From Heritiera littoralis (lineage: Eukaryota; Streptophyta; Magnoliopsida; Malvales; Malvaceae): a stretch of 64,000 nucleotides of DNA. The notes beneath the pieces were generated by a model. The model was given only the letters and a program-made list of their open reading frames with translations. It had not been told where the DNA came from and did no database searches. Below are positions 24,490-35,460 of the stretch, piece after piece (the stretch's first letter is position 1; each line of letters starts with the position of its first letter). Where the stretch lies: assembly GCA_031772115.1 (NCBI GenBank), contig JAPDPK010000112.1:1302001-1366000 (forward strand). Direction: 5' to 3'. The translations under genes and the position numbers were made by a program.

Positions 24490-24690
24490 ATCTCCCCCTT
24501 TTTGATATGACAAAACTTAAGGTAAATTTGCTTAGGAAATGAGATTGCTCAAATTTTTTGAAAATAATGCTCCCCCTTAATATTTGCTCCCCCTCAAAAT
24601 TAGCTTCCCCTTTAAGTACCAAGATTAATTTATCACATTAATTCTCCCCCTTTTTGTAATAGCAAAAAAATGATATACTCCCCCTTAACA
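24490..24690 (-). other. Polypurine tract cluster
   Basis: Read on the minus strand, AAAAAGGGGGAGAT lies next to the 3' LTR (24490-24503). Similar G-rich tracts recur at about 24571, 24587, 24604, 24644 and 24679. Multiplied polypurine tracts upstream of the 3' LTR are a described Sirevirus hallmark. Confidence 0.85.
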
Positions 24691-24945
24691 AGAATAAGAA
24701 ACATGGAGAATTGGTTAGTCAATTTAAAGCAATAGGTCAATGAGAGATATTTAAGAACATAACCATGGCAAAAGGAGAAAATAACCAGAAATACATAACA
24801 TGCCATATCACAGAGGTTCAAACATCTAACACAGTTTACACAGACAAAGACAAAATCCGACAGCGAAGTTCAACAAACATAGCATAGAGGTTCAAACATC
24901 TAAGCATAACAAGGTAGATGCACACCCTACACGAAAGGAACAAAA

Positions 24946-26094
24946 TCAACGCCGGGGAAATGTCATATGATACTGATCCATGAAGTCCTCATGCTGCATG
25001 CGGATGTCTTGGACTTCATCAAATAAGGCAACCTGTGTGGCCTCCATGGTGTCAAGGCGAGCGTCGACATGATCAAAGCGTTGAGTAACGGTGGCTTGTA
25101 GGTTTTGAAGCGATAGCATGTTCTGGTCAAGAGAGACCGAGGTCGAGGCGGATGGGGCTGAAGATGTGGCTGCGGCAGGAGCTGTCTCTTCGTCGTCGCC
25201 TTCATCGCCGCCTTCTTCCGGGTCATGTCTGGGAGATGCTGGAGCACCATGGGCCTTTTCCCAAACTATGGTATCACCTTGCTGACGAGAGTACCAGCCA
25301 AGATTATGCAAAGTAGCAAGGTTGATGGTGTTGCCTGCCTCTGGAAGGACGCTAGGCTCACACGAACAGTCGATGCCGTGGTCGAGTAGGTAGAAAGCAA
25401 GTGGTTGTGGGAAGACAATTGTCTGAACTTTGCCAAGAACAATCTTTATCCAATCGTGGAGGATGAAATGAAGAAGATCCGGTCGATCGCCATCAGGTGA
25501 GTGAATGTGATGAAGCCAAAAACGATCAAGTCTCCGAAGTTGGGAATATTTGGTGCCAAGTGGGCGAAGATTCCAAGAGATGATGATGTGGAGAAGGCGA
25601 GTAAAGACGGGAAGGTCACCCGCACGGTCATTGACAATATTGAATTCTAATGGGACGTTGACATTTTCGCGTACAAGACCATGCTCCGGAATTCGAAAGG
25701 CACGGGAGAGAGAATATTTGGTGATTTCAACATCCCGACCCAGAACAAATGATTGAATTCCCACCGCCTTACATGGGTCATTAGGCGAATATATAACTTT
25801 GGCATTTGAAAAGAAAGCTCGAATGATGTTCAAAGGAACCGGAGTGTTGATTTTGAGAAAGTATGTCCAATGGAAGGCGTCAAATTTGGCCAAGTAGGGA
25901 AAGTTAATCGATTCCAAAAAATTGAAGTCAATTGGGCGGCAGTGCTTGACGCGCATATGGGCAAAGTGGGCATGGTAACGGTTTTTCTCGTCCGCATTCC
26001 TAAAGCAGCGATTAAAGGCGGTTGGAATGGAGGCGGAGGAAGAGGAGGGATGAGATCTTTTTCGAGAGACAGCGTGTTTGACTTTGAGAGCCAT
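24946..26094 (-). CDS. Sirevirus envelope-like / plant-transposon-protein ORF
   Basis: An uninterrupted 382-codon frame lies between pol and the 3' LTR, where Sireviruses carry their envelope-like ORF. Residues 1-20 are basic and Ser-rich. Residues about 45-265 form a globular region with conserved Trp and aromatic positions, similar to what is annotated as 'putative plant transposon protein'. An acidic Ala/Pro/Ser-rich linker (about 288-325) leads to a predicted coiled coil (about 328-375). I see no convincing transmembrane helix, so a true envelope function is unproven. It is the only long Sirevirus frame with no break. The start was taken as the first Met; there is a second in-frame Met only further inside. 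Confidence 0.75.
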   Translation of the reverse strand: MALKVKHAVSRKRSHPSSSSASIPTAFNRCFRNADEKNRYHAHFAHMRVKHCRPIDFNFLESINFPYLAKFDAFHWTYFLKINTPVPLNIIRAFFSNAKVIYSPNDPCKAVGIQSFVLGRDVEITKYSLSRAFRIPEHGLVRENVNVPLEFNIVNDRAGDLPVFTRLLHIIISWNLRPLGTKYSQLRRLDRFWLHHIHSPDGDRPDLLHFILHDWIKIVLGKVQTIVFPQPLAFYLLDHGIDCSCEPSVLPEAGNTINLATLHNLGWYSRQQGDTIVWEKAHGAPASPRHDPEEGGDEGDDEETAPAAATSSAPSASTSVSLDQNMLSLQNLQATVTQRFDHVDARLDTMEATQVALFDEVQDIRMQHEDFMDQYHMTFPRR

Positions 26095-27355
26095 GTGAAG
26101 GAAGGATGATGAGGGTAAGTTCTAAGAGGAGTTTTGTCGAACAGGTGATGGGCACAGGTTTGGGGAACTATGGATGAGTATGGGGAAATGGAAACCTAGC
26201 CAACAACACAATACCACATATCAATATGCAAGCAATAAGTTTGATGAAGAAATGATGCGGAAATATTCAAAGGATGCTAAGTTATAAACACTAGAAGTTA
26301 GATAAAAACATAAGTTTATGAGAAATGAAAAATATGATAAACTGAAAAATTGATGCATAAGCTTGAAATGGGTTAACAAGATATGAGGAAATAAATGTGA
26401 AATGCAAGAAAAATTGATGAAAATGAGTAAAAAATACTTACAATTAGATGTAGGGCATGAATAGTGACAAACACAAGAGGGAAGAGAGGAAATCGAGATT
26501 CTTGAGGATTGGGTGTGAAAAGATGATGAGAAGTGGAAGAGATGGAGAAAAGATGAAGAATGGTGAAGAAATGAGGCGATTTGGTGAGGAAACGAAGTAG
26601 ATCTTGAAGATTTTGTGAAGAGGAATGGAGAAGGGGGAAGGCTTGCTGACGATGGGGAAGATGAATAGTGGCTAAGAGAGAAATCTCGACTTTTTAACAA
26701 GGGTACGCGTGAAAGTTTGCCCGAAGGGATCGATCCCTTTAAGGATGGGATCGATCCGTTTTTGGCAGTGTGTACTCCTGCCCACTCTGATGCTATCGGA
26801 TCGATCCGATGATAAAACGGATCGATCCCTCATAGCAAAAACCTAGATTTTTAGGCCTAAATGACCCGGAAATCAATCTAATTTTCATAAGAATTGACCC
26901 CTTAGTCCATTGCCTCAGTTGTGATGCAGAAAAATGATTTGAAACTTAAAGAACTTGTGCATTTTCATTGTTTAAAATCAAAGTCTGGTTTGGCCACTTA
27001 GGATGCATGAGGCATGTCTTGAAAACTGCAGGAAAATTGCTGAAAAATGCTGAAAAATGCATAAGTATCCAGAAATGATGCAGAGCAGTTTTGAACAATA
27101 AGTGACCATGATTGTGATAGTGTCTTAACCATTAGAAATGGGTTTTGGCTAATGAAGGAAGTTTAACATGATCAAAACACACACAAATTAACAATTCAAT
27201 TTCAAAAAGTTAAGAACATGAACAGTAACATGGTAAATTAAGGTCATGAATTGCAAGTGGAAATGATATGCTCCAAATTTCTTTCTTGCAATCATATCAA
27301 ACCAACTTAAGTTATTCATTCAACATCAAATCAACTCAAGGAGCATTCATAATGC
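26095..27355 (-). other. Spacer between RNase H and envelope-like ORF, with palindromes
   Basis: No convincing coding sequence. The Ser/Phe-rich frame at 26221-26700 looks like compositional noise. Palindromes of the same GGATCGATCC core as in the LTR lie at 26724-26739 (AAGGGATCGATCCCTT), 26748-26757, 26795-26810 (ATCGGATCGATCCGAT) and 26819-26828. The rest is A/T-rich. Confidence 0.7.
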
Positions 27356-29014
27356 CTAATTCACCTCTAAGAGTGCAAAATCTCTCTTGTCCAAGGGCTT
27401 TGTGAAGATATCAGCTAATTGGTGCAATGTGTCTACATACTCTAGAATTATGTCCCCTTTTTGCACATGATCTCGTATAAAATGATGTCTAATCTCAATG
27501 TGCTTGGTTCTAGAGTGTTGGATGGGATTTTTTGTAAGATTGATGGCACTAGTGTTGTCACACTTAATGGGAACTTGGTTCATTTCTATTCTATAGTCTC
27601 TCATTTGTTGTTTAATCCACAGAACTTGAGCACAGCAACTTCCGGAAGCTATATATTCAGCCTCAGGTTTGGATTGAGCTACACTATTTTGTTTCTTAGA
27701 GAACCATGAAATAAGCCTACTTCCTAAGAATTGACATGTTCCTGATGTGCTTTTCCTATCCACTTTGCATCCACCAAAATCTACATCGGAATAGGCATGG
27801 AGATCAAGTGTAGAATCCTTAGGATGCCAAAGTCCTAAGGAAGAAGTGTCTTTTAGGTATCTAAGGATTCTTTTTACTGCTTGTAGGTGTGATTCTCTAG
27901 GGGATGACTGAAATCTAGCACACAAGCATACATTAAACATTATATCAGGTCTACTAGCAGTTAAATATAGCAATGAGCCAATCATAGACTTATATAGTTT
28001 AGTGTCTACACACTTCCCTCCTTCATCCTTATCAAGCTTAATATTTGTGCTCATAGGTGTAGAGAAAGGTTTAGATTCATCCATTCCAAATCTTTTGAGC
28101 AAATCTTTAGTGTACTTAGCTTGATTTATGAAAATACCTTCTTTACATTGTTTAACTTGAAGTCCTAGAAAGAAGGTTAACTCTCCCATCATACTTATTT
28201 CAAATTCACCTTGCATTAGTTTAGAGAAATTTTTGCACAATGACTCATTTGTAGATCCAAAAATGATATCATCTACATAAATTTGAACTACTAATAAGTC
28301 ATGACCCTTAGATTGAATAAACAAGGTTGTGTCTACCTTTCCTCTTGTAAAACCTTTTTCGATTAAAAACTTTGAAAGTCTTTCATACCAAGCTCTAGGA
28401 GCTTGTTTTAATCCATATAAGGCTTTTGAAAGTTTGAAAACATGGTTAGGAAATTTTGGATTTTCAAAACCGGGAGGTTGCTCAACATAAACCTCTTCAT
28501 TTATATAACCATTTAAGAAAGCACTTTTCACATCCATTTGATATAACTTAAAATCCTTGTAGCATGCAAAAGCAAGTAGCATCCTAATGGCTTCTAATCT
28601 AGCTACCGGAGCATAGGTTTCATCATAGTCTATTCCTTCTTCTTGTCTATAACCTTGAGCCACTAAACTAGCCTTGTTTCTAACAATAATGCTATTTTCA
28701 TCCATCTTATTCTTGAATATCCATTTGGTTCCAATGATGGGATAATCTTTAGGTCTTTCTACTAATGTCCACACTTTGCTTCTCTCAAATTGATTTAATT
28801 CTTCTTGCATGGCCATAATCCAATTTTCATCATTCAAGGCCTCATCCACTTTCTTTGGCTCAAATTGTGACACAAAGGCTACATGTTGACATATGTTTCT
28901 ATAGGTTGACCTAGTCCTAACTCCAATGGTTGGATCTCCAACAATATCATTATCTTTCACATATCCAAGTTCTCTAGGACACCTAGATTCCTTCTCACTT
29001 ATTTCTTGTTCCAT
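27356..29014 (-). pseudogene. Sirevirus reverse transcriptase and RNase H
   Basis: A 552-codon open frame covering the copia RT and RNase H. RT begins near residue 80 (WTLVERP, then GTKWIFK); the catalytic YVDD is at about 246-249 (28268-28279). RNase H follows from about residue 400, with AYSDVDFGG, KSTSG and an EAEYIA-type motif. It ends near the C-terminal LADIFTKPL box. The domain is continuous, but it is the tail of a polyprotein whose upstream part is frame-shifted, so it cannot be made as one gag-pol. The Met used as the start is internal to the ancestral polyprotein. Confidence 0.9.
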
Positions 29015-29021
29015 GGACTCC

Positions 29022-29294
29022 TCATTTGTTAATAGTAAGATCTTCTAATTGTACTCTAACATCCTTATCTTGAGATGGATCAACTATAGGTTCATCAAAG
29101 ATCTCTACTTCATCATCAAGATTGGTTCTACTAGTGATATTTGATTCATCAAAGATTACATGTATTGACTCTTCTACTACAAGTGTTCTTTTATTGAAAA
29201 TTCTATAGGCCTTAGAATTTAGAGAATAGCCAAGAAAAATACCTTCATCACTTTTAGCATCAAATTTTCCTAGGCTATCTTTACCATTGTTCAA
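29022..29294 (-). pseudogene. Sirevirus integrase C-terminal segment
   Basis: A 90-codon piece with GIFLGYSLNSKAYRIFN, the copia integrase C-terminal 'GYS' region, followed by an acidic linker. It is in a different frame from the integrase core (29330-30229) and from RT (27356-29014), so a small indel lies on each side. Confidence 0.85.
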
Positions 29295-29329
29295 AACAAA
29301 ACATTTATATCCAAATGGGTGAAAACAAC

Positions 29330-30229
29330 TTATGTTAGGTCTTTTTCCTTATAAAGCTCATAGGGAGTTTTCTTTAAGATAGACCTTACCATAGCTCTAT
29401 TTATGACATAGCAAGAAGTGTTTATTGCTTTAGCCCAAAAATATTTAGGTAAGTTATTTTCACAAAGCATGGTTCTAGCCATTTCTTCTAATGGTCTATT
29501 TCTCCTTTCAACTACCCTATTTTGTTGAAGAGTTCGAGGAGCTGAAAAATTATGGCTAACGCCATTCTCATTGCAAAATGTATCAAAACCCATATTTTCA
29601 AATTCTTTTCCATGGTCACTCCTAATACTAGAAATAGAGTAACCTTTTTCATTTTGAACAAGTTTTGAGAAAGCAATGAATTTTTCTAAGGCTTCATTTT
29701 TCATACTTAAAAAGAACACCCAAGTGAACCTAGTGTAATCATCAACTATCACAAATCCATAGTGTTTACCTCCTAAACTAGTTGTCCTAGTTGGTCCAAA
29801 GAGATCTAAGTGAAGAAGTTGAAGTGATCTAGAGGTAGTGACACACTTCTTAGATTTAAATGAATTTCTTTTGTGTTTTCCTCTTACACATGCTTCACAA
29901 ACTTTATCATTTTCAAATTGAAGCTTAGGTAATCCTACTACTAGGTCTCTTTTGGCTAATTTATACAAAACATGCATGCTAGCATGGCCTAGTCTTCTAT
30001 GCCATAACCAAGGTTCATCTTCTCTAGTGGCCATAAAGCATACATTTTTGCTATTAAGTTCATTTAAATCCACAATATAAATATTTCCTTGTCTATGTCC
30101 AATAAACACAATTTGATTAGTTTTGGCATAAACAACATTGCAACACAAATCATCAAACATAACTTTAAATCCCTTATCACACAATTGACTAATACTAAGT
30201 AAATTATGTTTTAAGCCTCTAACATACAA
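29330..30229 (-). pseudogene. Sirevirus integrase (pre-integrase and core)
   Basis: A 299-codon frame. The pre-integrase zinc finger is visible (WLWHRRLGHAS, then CEACVRGK). The core has the D,D,E triad: Asp in HLDLFGP, Asp in IRSDHGKEF, Glu in RVVERRN. The motif normally read as QQNGVVERKN reads LQQNRVVERRN here. The frame is lost at 29330 by an indel. Confidence 0.9.
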
Positions 30230-30443
30230 AACATTTTCAATAGTTAGGAAGAGTTACCAATGGAGCCAATTCCTTCAATTTGTCCTTTGGAGTTGTCTCC
30301 AAATGTGACTTCTCCACCACTTTTATGCTTTAGGAACTTGAATTGGCTCTTGTCACCCGTCATGTGTCTTGAGCATCCACTATCAAGGTACCAATGCTCC
30401 TTGGACTTAGCCTTGTAGCAATACTCTTCCTCCTACAAACACA
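30230..30443 (-). pseudogene. Sirevirus protease region
   Basis: Read on the minus strand this encodes WYLDSGCSRHMTGD; the catalytic D-S-G lies at 30376-30384. It is out of frame with gag (stop at 30444) and with integrase (indel near 30235-30250). Confidence 0.85.
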
Positions 30444-31266
30444 TCAAGCTTTTATCTTAGGTACCCAAATTTTCTTGGGTCCTTGAGAGTTAGTATTAAT
30501 AATTTTTGATCCTTTAGGGATCCATTTCATCTTTAAGGACTCATCACTTGAATTTAAAACATGTTTAGGCACCCAAATCTTGACAGCCATTTTTCCTCTA
30601 ATCATGGTCTTCCTAGAGGTGCATGCTTGTGAAGGATGTCCTAGTTTATTACATAATGTGCACAAGACAAATTTTCTATCTTTAACTAGGAAATTTTTAA
30701 GATGAGTCTCTTTGTTAGATGCATTATAGCCTAACCCTTCTCTATCAAAGAATGCTCTTTGAGTCTCTAGCATTTGATCAAGTTTTTGTTGACCCATGTA
30801 AAATCTAGAAAAGGAGTTTTGCAAATTAATGTTCTTTCTATTTAATTCTTCTATTTCTAGATTTGCATTCTCTAATTTCTTTTCACATTCTAATTAACAT
30901 TCACAAGCATTTCATTCTCCTTTTTCAACTTAGAGATCATTTTCTTATATTTCAAATTCATGCATTCAAATTCATTGGCTAACTCATCAAATGCATCTTG
31001 CAATTCATCAAAAGTGTATTCATTAGTATCTAACAAGTTAGAAGTTACCTTCTCATCTTCAAAAGCCATGAAACAAAGGTTGGCTACTTCATCTTCCACA
31101 TTCTCTTCATCGGAGCAATCACTATCACTCCAAGTAGCCACCATTGCCTTCTTCTTTTGTTTCTTCTCATTTTGCTTTCTATACAAAGGACAATCAAATT
31201 TAATATGACCAGGTTTTTTGCATTCATAACAAATAATTTGGTCCTTTTCTTTCCTACTAGTTTCAC
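30444..31266 (-). pseudogene. Sirevirus gag C-terminal part, two zinc knuckles
   Basis: Two broken frames. The first (about 31266-30890) has the CCHC knuckle CYECKKPGHIKFDC (31190-31231), then an acidic stretch and a coiled coil of Lys/Glu/Met. The second (30824-30444) has another CX2CX4HX4C knuckle, CTLCNKLGHPSQAC, and repeated KIWVPK / KWIPKG motifs. At least two frameshifts separate these from the N-terminal gag. Two knuckles separated by a coiled coil is worth noting; Sirevirus gag is known for extended coiled-coil regions. Confidence 0.82.
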
Positions 31267-31272
31267 CTCTAT

Positions 31273-32121
31273 TTAACTCTCTCCTAGGGGTCTCCTAGAG
31301 TTTCCACTAGCTCTCATCCTCATGAATTTATTGAATCTCTTGGCAAACATGGCCATTTCCAAATCCTCTTCATCACCACTTACATCATGATCATCTTTTG
31401 ATTCCTCACTTGTGGTGGATTTTAGTGCTACTCCAACTTTCTTTGGGGGATCTTGATTTCTCTTAATTTTCATCTCATAAGTGAGTAGGGATCCCATAAG
31501 TTCATCCAAAGAGAGTGTATGAGGATCCTTAGATTCTTCAATAGCAGTGACTTTAGCTTCCCATGATTTAGGTAAGCTATTGAGAACCTTTTTCACCATC
31601 TCTACATTAGAGTATGTCTTCCCTAAAGCTTTAAGACCATTTATTATGTCCGTAAACCTAGTAAACATGTCACTAATTGACTCATCATTCTTCATTCTAA
31701 ATAGTTCATAGTCTTGAGTGAGCATGCCTACTTTGGTTTCTTTGACTTGTGTGGTTCCCTCATGTGTGATAGCTAGTTTATCCCAAACTTGTTTAGCATT
31801 CTCACATTGTGAAACTCAATTATATTCATTTGGTCCTAATGCACAAAATAGTGTGTGCATTGCTTTAGCATTAAGTTGTGCCATCCTAATATCATTAGTA
31901 TCCCACTCATCTTCTTTCTTAGGTACATCCAACCCATCTACCTTCTTAATAGGAATAAGGGGACCTTTAACAATAATTCTCCACACTTCATAATCATTGG
32001 CTTGAATAAATAGCATCATTCTAGTCTTCCAATAGGCATAGTTTTCACTATTAAAGAGTGGAGGTCTAACCGTAAAGTGTCCCTCTCCTACCAAAGGTGT
32101 AGACAAACTAGTTTGAGCCAT
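31273..32121 (-). pseudogene. Sirevirus gag N-terminal and capsid part
   Basis: This starts 66 bases after the 5' LTR with a Met, as expected for gag. Motifs PPLFNSENYAYWKTRM and WEAKVTAI with LSLDELMGSLLTYE match the copia gag (UBN2-type) fold. One in-frame TGA interrupts it at 31816-31818; the downstream codons stay in frame to 31273, so this is a single nonsense change. It ends at a frameshift before the zinc knuckle. Confidence 0.88.
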
Positions 32122-32172
32122 TAGTGATTGCTTTACTCGATAGATGTTAATCTAACTCAATCTCAAGCCCAA

Positions 32173-32184
32173 GCTCTGATACCA
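32173..32184 (-). other. Sirevirus primer-binding site (tRNA-iMet)
   Basis: TGGTATCAGAGC on the minus strand, separated from the 5' LTR (from 32187) by two bases and followed by TTGGGCTTGAG. Confidence 0.93.
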
Positions 32185-32186
32185 AT

Positions 32187-33173
32187 TGTTGGCTCTACCG
32201 AGAGAGGGTGAATCGATTTTTCTACTTATTTCTAATTTTCCTAGCTCTTAATGCACAATGAAAACTAAATAAATAACAATGAAATAAGTGCAGTATAAAG
32301 AGTAAGGGAAAAAGAAGCAAACACAAGTTTATAGAGGTTCGGCCAATCTCTTGCCTACGTCCTCTCTCCTTGAACCGCTTGTCAAGGTTTTGATTCAGCT
32401 CTTCATTGAGAATGCTTACAATCCACTTGAAGGTGTGGCAAGACCTCTTACAATTTCTCTTGAGACTTTAGAAATCTCCTTCTAAGCCTCTACCCTTGTA
32501 TTACTACCCACACTCTACAATATCAATCCTTACAAGGATAGCTCACCCCTTTGAATAAGAGAATTTTCAGTGATTGGGTGAAGAACACAAGGAAATCTCA
32601 CAAAATGGAGTTACAATGAAGATTTTCAGATTTCAGTTTTCTCTCTTGAAGCTTGAATACTTTTGAATGCTTGTTCTCCTCCAAACTTCATAAATGCCTC
32701 TATTTATAACCCACCAAACGAATGGAAGAGTTGGTGAAGCATTTAATGCATTTCTTCCCGTTGAAACCCTTAAAAACTAGCCGTTGGTGTCAGGACCCAT
32801 GCAAAAGGATCGATCCCTTTACCAAAGGGATCGATCCTTTTTATCCAAAGAGCATTCCAACTTGTTCCAGGGTGCTTGTACAACTTACTGCCAAAATGGG
32901 ATCGATCCCTTTTAACCAGAATGCCTTCCTGCACGTCTTTAACTGCAATTTGAGATAGTTTATGGTTTTTTGTGATTTTAAGTCAGTTCAAAAACTTCTA
33001 GCACTTTTCATAAGAGTATTTACTGACTTTTTCAATTGAGATCACACTCCAAAACTTGTTTAAAATATTTTCTATCATTGAGTTCATTCAAAGCAAATTT
33101 ACTTAGAGAAAAATCATTTTTAAGCTTACTTGAATTTTGTCATTTCAAAATACTTGTCAATTTAAAGCTAACA
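32187..33173 (-). repeat. Sirevirus 5' LTR
   Basis: 987 bp, pair of 23484-24489. It carries the 39-base inverted repeat at 32803-32841 and one further GGGATCGATCCC at 32898-32909. The TSD 'acttt' follows at 33174-33178. Confidence 0.93.
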
Positions 33174-33936
33174 ACTTTTAATATACAATTCCAAGTAATA
33201 GACTTTACACTAACTTATAGCTACCTTTCGGGAAGACAACGAATTTATATGGCAAGGGCAGTTCCTTCATCTCTTTACCAAAAGCTAAAATTTGTTGTGG
33301 ATGGCCAAACAATTATTGTCTTAGGAGAGAACGATAACGATATGATAGTAGCTCAAATTTCTTCTATACCTTATGTGGACATTGGAGATGAAGCTGTGGA
33401 ATGCTCATATAGATCCTTTGAGGTTGCAAATGCTCTTTATGTGGGTGAAGGGTCGAAGTTGTGTACTCTTCGATTGTCAACTACCACTAATATGGTTGTA
33501 AAGCAAATATTATGGAAAGGATGGCATCCCAGTTTTGGATTGGGTAAAAGCTTACATGGAATGTTAGAACCACTAGAGGTCATCAAAAACAAAGATAGAT
33601 TTGGGTTGGGATACAAACCGACAAGGATGTAGAGGATAAAGATGATGATTGAGAAGAAAGAAAGGAGGATTGCTTGTTTGCATGGACATGATTTCAAGTC
33701 TGAGAAATTAGTTATACCATACTTGTATGACTCATTTCGTTTAGCAAGGTATATTTATCCAAATTCAATAATGGTGACTGAGAAAGGTTTGTTGGAGGAT
33801 TTTGCAAATTTGTCTGTTTCCGTGATTGATGAAGGAAGAAATGGAGGGTTTGATATTGATCGGTTCGTGTACCCTTTAGATGCAGAGCTAGGAAATTGGA
33901 CTTTTATGAGATGCCAGTTGGTTATGCCACCCAAGA
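33174..33936 (+). pseudogene. Tat/Ogre protease end and G-patch domain
   Basis: This continues the frame cut at 23483. It encodes the protease C-terminus, then a G-patch-like segment (WKGWHPSFGLGKSLHGML, about 33515-33565, and FGLGYKPT at about 33601-33626), a feature known after the protease in Tat-lineage elements. A stop (TAG, 33630-33632) breaks the frame; a second frame (33642 on) continues to a GT at 33937. Confidence 0.8.
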
Positions 33937-34176
33937 GTAATGGATTTTTCTTTTATTTTCTTATTTTCATTTGTCTTAAGTAATGTAGGAGTACTTGTGC
34001 CTAAAAGCACTAAGATTTTTTTTTATGTATTGGGCCAACTTTCATTCATTTTCATTTCAATAAAAAATTAGAAAGAAGCATTTTTTCTCAATTCCTCAAG
34101 TGCAAATTTCATTTCTTTTCCCATTTTAAGACACAATGCCCATATTCTTCATTTCTCTAATTTTTAAAGGTTCCAG
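33937..34176 (+). other. Putative intron between PRO and RT of Tat/Ogre element
   Basis: The segment starts GTAATG after AAGA and ends GGTTCCAG. It is U-rich and contains stops. Removing it joins codon 98 of the frame that starts at 33642 to an open frame at 34177 without a shift. Ogre elements are known to splice an intron near this place. Splicing here is inferred from sequence only. Confidence 0.55.
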
Positions 34177-35460
34177 ATAATAAAAATGATGATAACCATA
34201 ACAATAATTCAAAATTTAATTTTAAGAATCTTGTTCAATTTGATGAATCTAATCATGAAGAGGACTCTGAAGATTATATTGTGCCCTCTGAGCTATTAAG
34301 ATTGATGGATCAAGAAAAGAAACCTATTGAGCCTTATCAAGAAGAGACAGAAATAATCAATTTGGGAGATGATGAAAATAAAAGGGAGGTTAAGGTTGAA
34401 ACTTCTTTACCATATAATGAAGGAAGGAATTAAAGGAGCTACTTCACGAATATGTATATGTGACTATCAAGATATACTTGGACTTGATACTAGAATTGTG
34501 GAGCACAAGTTACCATTGAAGCCAGAGTGTAAGCCTGTGCAGCAGAAGTTAAGGCACAGGAAACTTGACATGTTATCGAAAAATAGAGATGAAGTGAAGA
34601 AGCAATTTGATGCTTGTTTCTTGGAAGTGGCCAAGTACTCTGAATGGGTAGCCAATATAGTTCTAGTCCCAAAGAAAGGGGGAAAGTGCGAATGTGTGTA
34701 GACTATAGAGACTTGAACAAAGCGACTTTTAAGGATAATTTTCCTTTCCCCACATTGATACACTTGTGGACAATACTGCCAAATACTCCATGTTTTCATT
34801 TATGGATGGATTTTTGGGCTATAATCAAATAAAAATGGCTCCGGAAGACATGGAAAAAAACACTTTGTAACAATATGGGGTACCTTTTGTTACAAAGTTA
34901 TTCCTTTTGGACTAAAAATGTAGGGGCTACATACCAAAGAGCAATGATGACTCTCTTTCATAATATGATGCACAGAGATATAGAGGTATATGTGGATGAT
35001 ATGATTGCAAAATCACATAAAGGATACAATCACATTACTAATCTTAGAAAGCTATTTGATAGATTGAGGAAGTATTAATTGAAGCTGAATCCAGCTAAAT
35101 GCACATTCGAGGTTAAATTCGAAAAGCTATTGGGCTTTATGGTTAGTGAAAAAGGGATAGAAGTGGATCTGGATAGGATATGAGCTATCGAAGACTTGAC
35201 TCCTCCACACACCCAGAAAGAAGTGAGAGGATTTTTGGGTAGATTAAACTATATCTCTCGCTTCATTTCTCAACTAACCCTCAAATGTGATCTATTATTC
35301 ACATTGCTTCGTAAGAAAGATCTAGGGGAATGGAATGAAGAATGCCAAGAAGCTTTTGACAAAATCAAAGAGTATTTGTCAAACCCTCCTATGTTGGTAC
35401 CACCGATGAATGGAAGACCTTTGATTTTGTATCTGACAGTTTATAAGTAATCAATGGGAT
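34177..35460 (+). pseudogene. Tat/Ogre reverse transcriptase (decayed)
   Basis: After an Asp/Asn/Glu-rich linker (34177-34420) comes RT: HKLPLKPECKPV, RMCVDYRDLNKA, then the catalytic box YVDDMIAKS at about 34990-35016, and VRGFLGRLNYISRF. There are numerous stops and shifts (near 34430, 34700, 34830, 34870, 35077 and 35183), so no functional protein is possible. Confidence 0.85.

Larger units (their letters stand above)
23484..33173 (-). mobile_element. Ty1/copia Sirevirus, nearly complete
   Basis: A 9.7-kb minus-strand element with LTRs of 1006 bp (left, 3') and 987 bp (right, 5'), both running TGTTGG...CTAACA in plus orientation, and a 5-bp TSD. The order on the minus strand is 5' LTR, iMet primer site, gag, protease, integrase, RT, RNase H, envelope-like ORF, multiple polypurine tracts, 3' LTR. 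Integrase before RT is the copia order. The envelope-like ORF, the multiplied polypurine tracts and the LTR palindromes are known Sirevirus traits. The LTRs are very similar, so insertion is fairly recent, but gag-pol has several frameshifts and a stop. Confidence 0.92.

Noticed and set aside
26221..26700. 159-codon Ser/Phe-rich minus ORF in the Sirevirus
   Set aside because: Composition-driven, in the spacer between pol and the envelope-like ORF, with no domain.
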